This document shows positions 1 to 6,066 of a stretch of 11,725 nt of DNA, one piece after another. Source of the stretch: CAYLNK01 sp964384675 (lineage in GTDB: Bacteria; Acidobacteriota; Thermoanaerobaculia; UBA5066). The notes below the pieces were generated by a model. It was not told the origin of the DNA. It saw only the letters and a list, made by a program, of their open reading frames with translations, and searched no databases. The stretch lies in contig CAYLNK010000210.1 of NCBI GenBank assembly GCA_964384675.1, positions 1 through 11,725 on the forward strand. Direction: 5' to 3'. The first letter of the stretch is position 1. Each line of letters opens with the position of its first letter. A program made the position numbers and the translations under genes.

Positions 1-1
1 G

Positions 2-73
2 CTCGCGGCCGCCTGGCTGCCCGCGCACCGCGCCACGCTCGTCGAGCCGGCGGCGGCCCTGCGCGATCCGTGA
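2..73 (+). CDS. C-terminal end of a MacB/FtsX-type ABC transporter permease (partial, cut by left edge)
   Basis: Only the last 23 codons and the TGA stop are in the window. The end reads LAAAWLPAHRATLVEPAAAL then RDP. This matches the usual close of MacB/FtsX-family permeases, where the last membrane helix is followed by a P-A-R/H-R-A segment and then a D/E-P-x-x-A-L-R box. Such permeases sit in the inner membrane and act in efflux or in lipoprotein and envelope work. In Acidobacteriota they are often very numerous. The frame is open to the window edge, so this is truncation by the window and not gene decay. The call rests on this short box alone; another permease family with the same tail is possible. 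Confidence 0.6.
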   Translation, partial: LAAAWLPAHRATLVEPAAALRDP

Positions 74-86
74 GCCGCCGGCTCAC
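70..86. terminator. Perfect 7-bp hairpin spanning both stop codons of the convergent permease and DUF6526-like genes
   Basis: GTGAGCC, a 3-base loop GCC, then GGCTCAC form a perfect inverted repeat. The permease TGA (71-73) lies in the left arm and the TGA of the minus-strand gene (complement of 83-85) lies in the right arm. A symmetric hairpin between convergent genes could stop transcription both ways. No U-rich run follows on either strand, so it is not a classical intrinsic terminator. It may only be a stem that blocks readthrough or protects 3' ends. Confidence 0.4.
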
Positions 87-520
87 ACCCGGAAGGTATC
101 CGCCCTCCAGGCCTTGATCCGCTTCTTGATCTCCTCTGCGGGGAGGCGCTCGGCGAGCGCCTGCTCGACGAGAGCCGGCACCTCGGCGTCGGGGGCGAAC
201 CGGAGCGCGATCAGCTGGCCCTCGCGGAGCTCCGGGATCCGGGCGCGGAGCGCATCGGGGAGCAGCGTCTGGAGGCGAAGCCGCTCCTCCAGCCGGATGA
301 CCCGGTCCTGGGCCCGCAGCGGGAACGTACGCGCCTTCAGGGCCAGGATCACGAAGGCGACCGCCATCACGATCTCCCAGGCCGGCCAGCGCCCGGGGTG
401 CTTGTAGAAGGCGTAGCACCGCAGCACGAGATTCGCCACCAGGACACCGAAAAGGACGAAGTGGTAGAGGGGGTCGTAGCGCCGATGGCTCGCGTAGCTC
501 TGTGCCTCGGTCTCGGGCAT
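83..520 (-). CDS. DUF6526-like small integral membrane protein, function unknown
   Basis: This 145-residue protein starts with a short polar head (QSYASHRRYDPLYHF, about residues 7-21). Two hydrophobic helices follow, at about 17-38 and 46-63. A soluble C-terminal half carries the motif LQAQDRVIRLEERLR-like at about 68-82, then LIALRFAPDAEVPALVEQAL (103-122) and IKKRIKAWR (131-139). From memory this fits the uncharacterised family DUF6526, common in Acidobacteriota and Bacteroidota; no biochemical role is known to me. The ATG at 518-520 is supported by a strong Shine-Dalgarno, AAGGAGGA (complement of 526-533), 5 bases upstream. It is divergent from the desaturase across 107 bp, so the two may share control. 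That is inference only. Confidence 0.8.
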   Translation of the reverse strand: MPETEAQSYASHRRYDPLYHFVLFGVLVANLVLRCYAFYKHPGRWPAWEIVMAVAFVILALKARTFPLRAQDRVIRLEERLRLQTLLPDALRARIPELREGQLIALRFAPDAEVPALVEQALAERLPAEEIKKRIKAWRADTFRV

Positions 521-525
521 TTCTG

Positions 526-533
526 TCCTCCTT
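526..533 (-). promoter_or_regulatory. Strong ribosome binding site of the DUF6526-like gene
   Basis: The minus strand reads AAGGAGGA, then CAGAA, then ATG. This is a near-complete anti-16S complement at ideal spacing, so it fixes the start at 520. Confidence 0.8.
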
Positions 534-584
534 CGAACGTTCTATCCCACGGAGACGCTTTTCTCTAGGATGGGGGGCCGTCGC

Positions 585-601
585 GGCCGCCTCCTGCGGC
601 C
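585..601. repeat. Short inverted repeat in the divergent intergenic region
   Basis: GGCCGC, loop CTCCT, GCGGCC. It lies between the divergent DUF6526-like gene and the desaturase, just before the desaturase ribosome binding site. It could be a leader hairpin or an operator. In such GC-rich sequence a 6-bp arm may be chance. No convincing -35/-10 pair was found in the 107-bp gap on either strand. Confidence 0.25.
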
Positions 602-617
602 CGGTATCACCGCCTCC

Positions 618-623
618 GAGGAG
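618..623 (+). promoter_or_regulatory. Ribosome binding site that decides the desaturase start
   Basis: GAGGAG lies 4 bases before the ATG at 628. The same frame is open further upstream to an ATG at 502. The 42 extra residues that start would add are Arg/Pro/Ser-rich and look untranslated, and they would run into the divergent gene. The 628 start is therefore preferred. Confidence 0.6.
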
Positions 624-627
624 CCCC

Positions 628-1812
628 ATGCCCGAACCCCGTCAGCAGCCCCGTCTCCGCCCCGCCGCCGTGGCCGGCTTCGCTCTCGTCCACGCCGCGT
701 CGCTCGGCGTCCTCGCCGTCGGCTTCTCGTGGGAAGGCGTCGCCCTGTGCCTCGGCTCCTACTACCTCAGGATGTTCGCGATCACGGCGGGCTTCCACCG
801 CTACTTCAGCCACCGGAGCTACCACCTCGGCCGGGTCTCCCAGTTCCTGATGGCGTTCCTCGGCCAGACCTCGGCCCAGAAGGGCGTCCTCTGGTGGGCG
901 TCCAACCACAGGCACCACCACCGGTACTCCGACAAGCCGGAGGACATCCACAGCCCGCTCCAGCGCGGCTTCTGGTGGAGCCACATGGGATGGATCCTGG
1001 CGGCGGACTACGAGGAGACCGAGGAGTCGCGCATTCCGGACCTCGTGAAGTTCCCGGAGCTCCGGTGGCTCGACGGGAACGCGTATCTCGCCACGATGCT
1101 GTACGCGCTCGCGCTCTACTTCGCGTTCTCCTGGACGGGGCTCTTCTACGGCTACTTCCTCTCCACCGTGCTCCTCTGGCACGGCACCTTCACCATCAAC
1201 AGCGTGATGCACGTGTTCGGCAAGCGCGTCTTCGCCACGTCGGACGACAGCCGGAACTCCATGATCTTCGCGCTCGTCACCATGGGCGAAGGGTGGCACA
1301 ACAACCACCACCACTACCCGGGCAGCGCCGCGCAGGGCTTCCAGTGGTGGCAGATCGACCTCAGCTACTACCTCCTGTGGCTCGGCGAGAGGATCGGCGT
1401 CGTCACCAACCTCCGCCGTGTGCCGGAGCGTCTCCGGCGCAGCGCCTCGGAGACGTACCTGGAGACGCGCGCGCGATTCGACGCGGCCCTCGACGCGGCC
1501 GGAACCCGGATGGGCGGGCGCGTCGAGCAGCTCAGCAAGCGGTGGGAGGAGATGCGCGACGCCGCCCGCCTCTCGGCCCACGAGGCCGTGGTCGACCTCG
1601 AGGCCAAGCGCCTCCACGCCGCGGAACGGCTCGCCGCCCTCCAGGCCGACTACGTGGCGCGGAAGGCCGAGGTCGCGGCCGCCGCCGACCAGCGCCTCGC
1701 CGAGCTGAACGCCGAGATCGAGCGGCTGCGCGCCTATCTCGAGGAGATCCTGTCGAAGCTGATCGAGGCGGCCGAGAGGCTCGGCCAGCCGGATTTCACC
1801 AGGACCGCGTGA
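628..1812 (+). CDS. Membrane-bound acyl-CoA (delta-9 type) fatty acid desaturase with a coiled-coil C-terminal tail
   Basis: This 394-residue di-iron desaturase would introduce a double bond into fatty acyl chains in the inner membrane. All three histidine boxes of the stearoyl-CoA desaturase class are present: HRYFSH (57-62), HRHHH (94-98) and HNNHHH (224-229). The accessory N and H of NSVMH (191-195) and the typical EGWHN context are also present. Hydrophobic stretches at about 12-52, 70-90 and 153-187 supply the membrane core. The catalytic part ends near residue 275. Residues about 276-387 are a charged, Ala/Glu/Leu/Arg-rich helix of coiled-coil type (RVEQLSKRWEEM, AEIERLRAYLEEILSKLIEA), absent from a minimal desaturase. 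It is the first gene of a plus-strand operon: pepQ begins 7 bp after its stop. Its exact acyl substrate and position are not visible from sequence. Confidence 0.93.
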   Translation: MPEPRQQPRLRPAAVAGFALVHAASLGVLAVGFSWEGVALCLGSYYLRMFAITAGFHRYFSHRSYHLGRVSQFLMAFLGQTSAQKGVLWWASNHRHHHRYSDKPEDIHSPLQRGFWWSHMGWILAADYEETEESRIPDLVKFPELRWLDGNAYLATMLYALALYFAFSWTGLFYGYFLSTVLLWHGTFTINSVMHVFGKRVFATSDDSRNSMIFALVTMGEGWHNNHHHYPGSAAQGFQWWQIDLSYYLLWLGERIGVVTNLRRVPERLRRSASETYLETRARFDAALDAAGTRMGGRVEQLSKRWEEMRDAARLSAHEAVVDLEAKRLHAAERLAALQADYVARKAEVAAAADQRLAELNAEIERLRAYLEEILSKLIEAAERLGQPDFTRTA

Positions 1813-1815
1813 GGA
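1811..1815 (+). promoter_or_regulatory. pepQ ribosome binding site overlapping the desaturase stop codon
   Basis: GAGGA uses the last two bases of the desaturase TGA and lies 4 bases before the pepQ ATG at 1820. A ribosome finishing the desaturase would sit on the pepQ start region, which points to linked expression. Confidence 0.55.
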
Positions 1816-1819
1816 TCCG

Positions 1820-3145
1820 ATGACCGACCCGACGTCGCCGTACGCCGCCCACGTCGCCGAGCGCGCCCGCACCACCGCTTCCGCGCTCGCCGAGACGGGC
1901 TTCGACCGGCTGCTGATCCACTCCGGCAAGCCGTTCACGTATTTCGCCGACGACAACGACGCGCCGTTCCACCCCACACCGCACTTCGCCCACTGGTCCC
2001 CCGTCGAGGGGCCCGACCACGTGCTCGAGGTGATCCCGGGGCGGAAGCCGCGCCTGGCGCGCGTGACCCCGCGGGACTACTGGTACGCCCCCCCCGCCCC
2101 GGCCCCGGACTTCGTGCGCGAGACGTTCGAGGTGCTCGACGTCGCGACGCCGGCCGAGGCCTGGGCGGCCATCGGGACCGGCCGCTCCCGCACGGCGTAC
2201 CTCGGCCCCGAGGCGGAGGCGGCACAGGCGAAGGGCGTGAGCCCGGAGGCGGTGAACCCGAAGGAGCTGGTCGCCCGGCTCGACTGGGAGCGCTCGTTCA
2301 AGAGCGACTACGAGGCCGGCGCGCTCGCCGCCGCCACCGCGAAGGCCGCGCCCGGCTTCCGGGCCGCGGAGGCCGCCTTCCGCGCCGGCGCCTCCGAGCT
2401 GGAGATCCACCACGCCTACCTGGCCGCCGTCGGCTCGCTGGAGGAGAAGCTGCCGTACCCGACGATCATCGGGCTCGACGAGCGCGCCTCCACCCTCCAC
2501 TACCACGGCAAGCGCGGGAAGGAGGCCGCGCCCGGCACCGTGATGCTGATCGACGCCGGCGCGTCCGTCGCGGGCTACGGCTGCGACATCACCCGGACGT
2601 ACCTCCGCGAGGGCGGCGACCCCGTCTTCGGCCGGCTGCTGCACGGCATGGAGGCGCTCCAGCGCCGCCTCGGCCTCGAGGCCCGGCCGGGCAGGCCGTA
2701 TCTCGACGTCCACGTCCTCGCGCACCGCCTCATCACCGACCTCCTCGTCGAGACCGGGATCCTCACGGTCTCCGCCGACGAGGCGTTCGCCCGGAAGCTC
2801 TCGCTCCCGTTCTTCCCGCACGGGCTCGGGCACTTCCTCGGGATCCAGGTCCACGACGTCTCGGGGCGCCAGGCGTCCCGCATGGGCGGGACGAACCCGC
2901 CGCCGGCCGACTACCCGGCCCTCCGTACGACCCGTGTGATCGAGGAGCGCTTCCTCTTCACGATCGAGCCCGGGCTCTACTTCATCCCGATGCTCCTCGA
3001 GCCGCACCGCGCCGGGGCGGACGCCTCCGCGTTCGACTGGACGCTCGTCGACCGCCTCACTCCGCTCGGCGGGATCCGGATCGAGGACGACGTCCTCGTC
3101 GAGCGCGACGCGAACCGGAACTTCACGCGCGCCGAGGGCCTCTGA
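1820..3145 (+). CDS. pepQ: Xaa-Pro dipeptidase (prolidase), metallopeptidase family M24
   Basis: This cytoplasmic dinuclear-metal enzyme splits dipeptides with proline at the second position. The protein is 441 residues; E. coli PepQ is 443. The five metal ligands expected for the family are all present: D245 (LIDAGA), D256 (CDITRTY), H338 (FPHGLGHFLG), E383 (FTIEPGLYF) and E422 (GGIRIEDD). Each is offset by one from the E. coli numbering I recall. The N-terminal half (1-160) is the creatinase/prolidase-type domain, with WYAPP at 88-92. The PepQ subgroup also includes organophosphorus acid anhydrolases, so side activity on P-O or P-F esters is possible but not shown. The start has GAGGA 4 bases upstream. 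The TGA stop shares its A with the aguA ATG. Why a prolidase sits with agmatine genes is not obvious; both belong to peptide/amino-acid nitrogen salvage. Confidence 0.93.
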   Translation: MTDPTSPYAAHVAERARTTASALAETGFDRLLIHSGKPFTYFADDNDAPFHPTPHFAHWSPVEGPDHVLEVIPGRKPRLARVTPRDYWYAPPAPAPDFVRETFEVLDVATPAEAWAAIGTGRSRTAYLGPEAEAAQAKGVSPEAVNPKELVARLDWERSFKSDYEAGALAAATAKAAPGFRAAEAAFRAGASELEIHHAYLAAVGSLEEKLPYPTIIGLDERASTLHYHGKRGKEAAPGTVMLIDAGASVAGYGCDITRTYLREGGDPVFGRLLHGMEALQRRLGLEARPGRPYLDVHVLAHRLITDLLVETGILTVSADEAFARKLSLPFFPHGLGHFLGIQVHDVSGRQASRMGGTNPPPADYPALRTTRVIEERFLFTIEPGLYFIPMLLEPHRAGADASAFDWTLVDRLTPLGGIRIEDDVLVERDANRNFTRAEGL

Positions 3146-3147
3146 TG
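3143..3147 (+). other. TGATG stop-start overlap, pepQ to aguA
   Basis: The pepQ TGA (3143-3145) and the aguA ATG (3145-3147) share one base. GAGGG lies 6 bases before the ATG, so aguA has both its own ribosome binding site and coupling to pepQ. Confidence 0.85.
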
Positions 3148-4290
3148 TTCCGGCAGCCCGCCGAGCGGGAGCCGCACGCCGCCGTCTGGCTCGCCTGGCC
3201 CACCCACGCGGACCTGTGGCGCGAGGCGCTTCCCGAGGTCCAGAGCGTCTTCGTCGAGCTGGTCCGCGCGATCGTCGACGTCGACCCGTCGACCGGCGTC
3301 CCCCGCGGGGAATCGGTCGAGCTGCTGGTGCCCGGAGCGAAGAGCGAGGGGCCGGCGCTGACCGCTCTTCGCGGCCTCCCGTGCCACGTCCACAGGATCC
3401 CGTACGGGGACATCTGGCTTCGCGACACGGCGCCGATCTTCGTGAGGGCGGAGGACGGATCCGTCACCGCGGCGTCCTTCAAGTTCAACGGCTGGGGCGG
3501 CAAGTACGTCCTCCCCCACGACGACAAGGTCTCCGCCCGCGTCGCGACGGCGTCGGGCCATCCGGTCTGGCGCTTCCCGTTCGTCCTGGAAGGGGGCTCG
3601 GTCGAGGTGGACGGCGAGGGGACGTGCCTGACGACGCGGCAGTGCCTGCTCAACCCGAACCGGAACCCGTCGATGGACGCGGCCGCGCTCGAGAAGGCGC
3701 TCCGCGAGGCGATCGGCGCCGAGAAGACGCTGTGGCTCGAGGACGGGCTCCTCAACGACCACACCGACGGACACGTCGACACGATCGCCCGCTTCGTGGC
3801 GCCCGGCGTCGTCGTCTGCATGGAGGCGCGGGAGGCCGACGATCCGAACCGCGCGATCCTCGAGAGGATCGCCGCGGACCTGGCTTCTTTCCGGGACGCC
3901 GCCGGCCGGTCCCTCGAGGTGGTGCGCGTGCCGTCCCCGGGCCGCGTGGTCGACGTCGCGGGGACGGTGATGCCGGCGAGCTACGTCAATTTCTACGTCG
4001 CCAACCGCTGCGTCGTGGTGCCGGTCTACGGGACGCCGCGCGACGACGAGGCCGTGGAGGCGATCGGCCGCCTCTTCCCCGGACGGCGGACGTTCGGTCT
4101 GCCCGCGAGGAAGCTGCTGGAGGGGGGCGGCGCCTTCCACTGCATCTCGCAGCAAATGCCCGTGGAAACCCGTCAGGCGGGTGAGTGGACGTCGCCGGGC
4201 GATGCTCCGGCCACGTCCCACAGACCCTCGCCTCCGGCTCGCGGTGCCCAGACCTTCCCCTCGGGCGCTGCGCGCCCTGCGGCGCGTTGA
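3145..4290 (+). CDS. aguA: Agmatine deiminase, Porphyromonas-type peptidyl-arginine deiminase family
   Basis: It hydrolyses agmatine to N-carbamoylputrescine and ammonia in the cytoplasm, the first step of the agmatine route to putrescine. The product is 381 residues, of which about 340 are family core. Visible marks are the N-terminal EPHAAVWLAWPTH (9-21), WLRD with D94, FNGWGGKY (114-121), LEGGSVE with E149, DHTDGHVD with H210, and the nucleophile loop GGGAFHCIS with C333. The usual RDTGP appears here as RDTAP (93-97). There is a roughly 10-residue insert around 47-57 (DPSTGVPRGES). After QQMPV (336-340) the frame continues through 41 Pro/Ala/Ser/Arg-rich residues with no family likeness, ending exactly on the aguB start. 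The original stop may have been lost, or the tail may be a neutral extension. The next gene supports agmatine over peptidyl-arginine as substrate. Confidence 0.9.
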   Translation: MFRQPAEREPHAAVWLAWPTHADLWREALPEVQSVFVELVRAIVDVDPSTGVPRGESVELLVPGAKSEGPALTALRGLPCHVHRIPYGDIWLRDTAPIFVRAEDGSVTAASFKFNGWGGKYVLPHDDKVSARVATASGHPVWRFPFVLEGGSVEVDGEGTCLTTRQCLLNPNRNPSMDAAALEKALREAIGAEKTLWLEDGLLNDHTDGHVDTIARFVAPGVVVCMEAREADDPNRAILERIAADLASFRDAAGRSLEVVRVPSPGRVVDVAGTVMPASYVNFYVANRCVVVPVYGTPRDDEAVEAIGRLFPGRRTFGLPARKLLEGGGAFHCISQQMPVETRQAGEWTSPGDAPATSHRPSPPARGAQTFPSGAARPAAR

Positions 4291-4292
4291 TG
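4288..4292 (+). other. TGATG stop-start overlap, aguA to aguB, without a visible ribosome binding site
   Basis: The aguA TGA (4288-4290) shares its A with the aguB ATG (4290-4292). The 20 bases upstream (CTGCGGCGCGTTG and before) contain no purine-rich Shine-Dalgarno. Translation of aguB would then depend on ribosomes finishing aguA and restarting. Confidence 0.75.
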
Positions 4293-5156
4293 GCTCGTTC
4301 GCTGACCGCCGCCGCGCTCCAGTGCCCGCTCGGGGACGACGTGGCGACGAACGTCGCTCGCGTGGAGGGGCTGGTGCGCGAGGCCGCGGGACGCGGCGCG
4401 CGGCTGATCCTGCCGCCCGAGCTGTTCGAGGGGCCGTATTTCTGCCGTCACGAAAGGGACGAGTTCTTCGCCTGGGCCCGGCCCGTCGAGGGGCACCCGA
4501 CGCTGGCCCGGTTCCGCGCGCTCGCGAAGGAGCTGTCCGTCGTCATCCCCGTCTCGTTCTTCGAGCGGGCCGGACAGGCGTACTACAACAGCGTGGTCGT
4601 CTTCGACGCGGACGGCTCGGACCTGGGGCTCTACCGGAAGAGCCACATCCCCGACGGCCCCGGCTACGAGGAGAAGTTCTACTTCCGGCCCGGCGACACC
4701 GGGTTCCGCGTCCATCGGACGGCCGTCGGTACGATCGGCGTCGGCATCTGCTGGGACCAGTGGTATCCCGAGGCCGCCCGCGCGATGGTGCTCATGGGCG
4801 CGGACGTCCTCCTCTACCCCACCGCGATCGGCTCGGAGCCGGCGAACCCGTCGCTCGACACCCGCGATCTCTGGCAGCGCGCGATGCTCGGGCACGCGGT
4901 CTGCAACATGACGCCGGTGGTGGCCGCGAACCGGGTCGGGCTCGAGGAGGGCCAGCTCTTCTACGGCTCGTCGTTCGTGGCCAACCAGAGGGGGGAGAAG
5001 CTGGACGAGCGGTCGCGCGAGGAGACCGGCTTCGCCCTCGCGACGCTCGACCTGGAGGCCGTCGACCGGGACCGCGCATCGTGGGGCTTCTTCCGCGACC
5101 GTCGCCCCGAGCTGTACGGCGTCCTCGGGACGGCCGACGGCCAGAGGAAGGTCTGA
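4290..5156 (+). CDS. aguB: N-carbamoylputrescine amidase, nitrilase superfamily
   Basis: It hydrolyses N-carbamoylputrescine to putrescine, CO2 and ammonia, completing the pathway begun by AguA. The 288-residue length is usual for the family. The nitrilase triad is visible: E44 in LPPELFEG, K117 in LYRKSHIPDG and C154 in GICWDQWYPE. The segments YYNSVVVFD (98-106), FYFRPGDTG (130-138) and WQRAMLGHAVCNMTPVVAAN (195-214) are typical of carbamoylputrescine amidases rather than other nitrilases. The start at 4290 is preferred over an in-frame ATG at 4185. It gives the usual N-terminus (SLTAAALQCPLG) and makes the stop-start overlap; the upstream residues look untranslated. It is the last gene of the plus operon and converges on the minus-strand methyltransferase with 7 bp between stops; no terminator hairpin is evident there. 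Confidence 0.93.
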   Translation: MARSLTAAALQCPLGDDVATNVARVEGLVREAAGRGARLILPPELFEGPYFCRHERDEFFAWARPVEGHPTLARFRALAKELSVVIPVSFFERAGQAYYNSVVVFDADGSDLGLYRKSHIPDGPGYEEKFYFRPGDTGFRVHRTAVGTIGVGICWDQWYPEAARAMVLMGADVLLYPTAIGSEPANPSLDTRDLWQRAMLGHAVCNMTPVVAANRVGLEEGQLFYGSSFVANQRGEKLDERSREETGFALATLDLEAVDRDRASWGFFRDRRPELYGVLGTADGQRKV

Positions 5157-5163
5157 ACCCGCT

Positions 5164-5889
5164 CTATTGCCTCTCGGCTTCGCCGACGAACGGAACGAAG
5201 CGGACCGGGAGGACGCTCGACTCCTTCAGACCGTCCGCCGTCCGCTCGATCACCTTCAGCTCCTGGTAGAACCGGCCGACCGGGATCACCATCCGGCCCC
5301 CGAGCGCGAGCTGCTCCAGGAGCGGCGGCGGGATCCTCTCCGGCGCGGCGGCGACCAGGATCGCGTCGAAGGGCCCTTCCTCGGGCCAGCCCCGGTAGCC
5401 GTCCGCGGCACGCACCTCGACGTTCCGCGCACCCAGCGAGGCGAGCCGGGCGCGGGCGGCGTCTGCCAGCTCGGGACGGATCTCGATCGTGTAGACCTTC
5501 GCGGCGAGGCGGGCGAGGACCGCGGTCTGGTAGCCGGATCCGGTGCCGATCTCCAGGACCCTGTCCTTCCCGGAAAGTCCGAGCTGCTCGGTCATGAACG
5601 CCACGATGTAGGGCTGGGAGATCGTCTGCCCGCTTCCGATCGGCAGCGGCCGGTCCTCGTAGGCGTGCCCCGCCTGCTCCGGCGGGAGGAACAGGTGCCG
5701 CGGCACCGCCCGCATCGCGTCGAGCACCCGGGTGTCCCTCACCCCGCGCGCCGCGATCTGCTGCTCCACCATCTCGGAACGCGCGCGGGCGGTAGGGTCC
5801 GACGGGGAGGAGCAGCCGGCGCCCATGGACAGGGCCATCAGCAGCCCCGCTCGGACCCACCGACCTGACGAGGTCTCTCCTGACGCCAA
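5164..5889 (-). CDS. pcm: Protein-L-isoaspartate O-methyltransferase with a predicted lipoprotein signal peptide
   Basis: It methylates L-isoaspartyl residues in aged proteins with S-adenosylmethionine, starting their repair to aspartate. Of 241 residues, about 40-241 form the catalytic domain. It contains MVEQQIAARGV (40-50), AVPRHLFLP (61-69), the active-site loop GSGQTISQPY (85-94), the SAM motif VLEIGTGSGYQ (111-121) and LVAAAPERIP (178-187). The longest start is TTG at 5889. It adds a basic head (R10, R13), a hydrophobic stretch (AGLLMALSMGA) and a Cys at 26 in MGAGC, which fits the permissive lipobox pattern, followed by a Ser/Pro linker. With that start it would be an exported lipoprotein. 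A start at the ATG at 5772 (M40) would give the classical cytosolic enzyme but has no clear ribosome binding site. It lies 177 bp downstream of the aspartic protease gene. Confidence 0.92.
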   Translation of the reverse strand: MASGETSSGRWVRAGLLMALSMGAGCSSPSDPTARARSEMVEQQIAARGVRDTRVLDAMRAVPRHLFLPPEQAGHAYEDRPLPIGSGQTISQPYIVAFMTEQLGLSGKDRVLEIGTGSGYQTAVLARLAAKVYTIEIRPELADAARARLASLGARNVEVRAADGYRGWPEEGPFDAILVAAAPERIPPPLLEQLALGGRMVIPVGRFYQELKVIERTADGLKESSVLPVRFVPFVGEAERQ

Positions 5890-6066
5890 CTCACCGAACC
5901 CCGCCTCGATTCTAGCGAGGTGGGTGCCACCGCGAGCGACCCCGGAAGGTGACGCACCTCACGCCTCCCAGCGAGGCAGGAATCCTCCGAGGCGCGGGGG
6001 CGCGCGGAGGGGGTCCGAGCGCAGCGAGGAGGGGGAACACGGGGCAAGACGGGTTCCCCCTTCCAC
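5890..6066. other. Intergenic region between the protease and the methyltransferase
   Basis: This 177-bp gap lies between two minus-strand genes. It holds the 6030-6061 hairpin and two very short hairpins: GGTGG-GTG-CCACC (about 5920-5932) and AGGTG-ACG-CACCT (about 5947-5959). No good -35/-10 pair could be read, so it is unclear whether pcm has its own promoter. Confidence 0.4.
6030..6061 (-). terminator. Hairpin directly after the protease stop codon, possible terminator
   Basis: AGGGGGAAC (6030-6038) and GTTCCCCCT (6053-6061) are perfectly complementary over 9 bp with a 14-base loop. In the minus-strand transcript the stem begins 5 bases after the protease TGA. The bases after it are CCTCG, with no U run. 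It therefore fits a 3'-end stem or a weak or Rho-assisted terminator better than a classical intrinsic one. Confidence 0.45.

Noticed and set aside
535..542. GAACGTTC palindrome resembling a LexA (GAAC-N4-GTTC) SOS box
   Set aside because: The 4-base spacer required between the half sites is missing, and neither neighbour is an SOS gene.
502..627. Upstream extension of the desaturase frame to an ATG at 502
   Set aside because: The added 42 residues are Arg/Ser/Pro-rich, overlap the divergent gene start, and the ATG at 628 has GAGGAG in front and gives a normal N-terminus.
607..1977. Long open frame antisense to the desaturase
   Set aside because: It is a GC-bias shadow: Val/Glu/Arg-rich with no family signature, and opposite a gene with all catalytic motifs.
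3083..3107. GAGGAC-GAC-GTCCTC inverted repeat near the pepQ end
   Set aside because: It lies within codons for the conserved metal-binding segment IEDDVLVE and is explained by coding constraint and GC bias.
5157..5163. Search for a shared terminator between convergent aguB and pcm
   Set aside because: Only 7 bp separate the stops and no stem with matching arms could be found around them.
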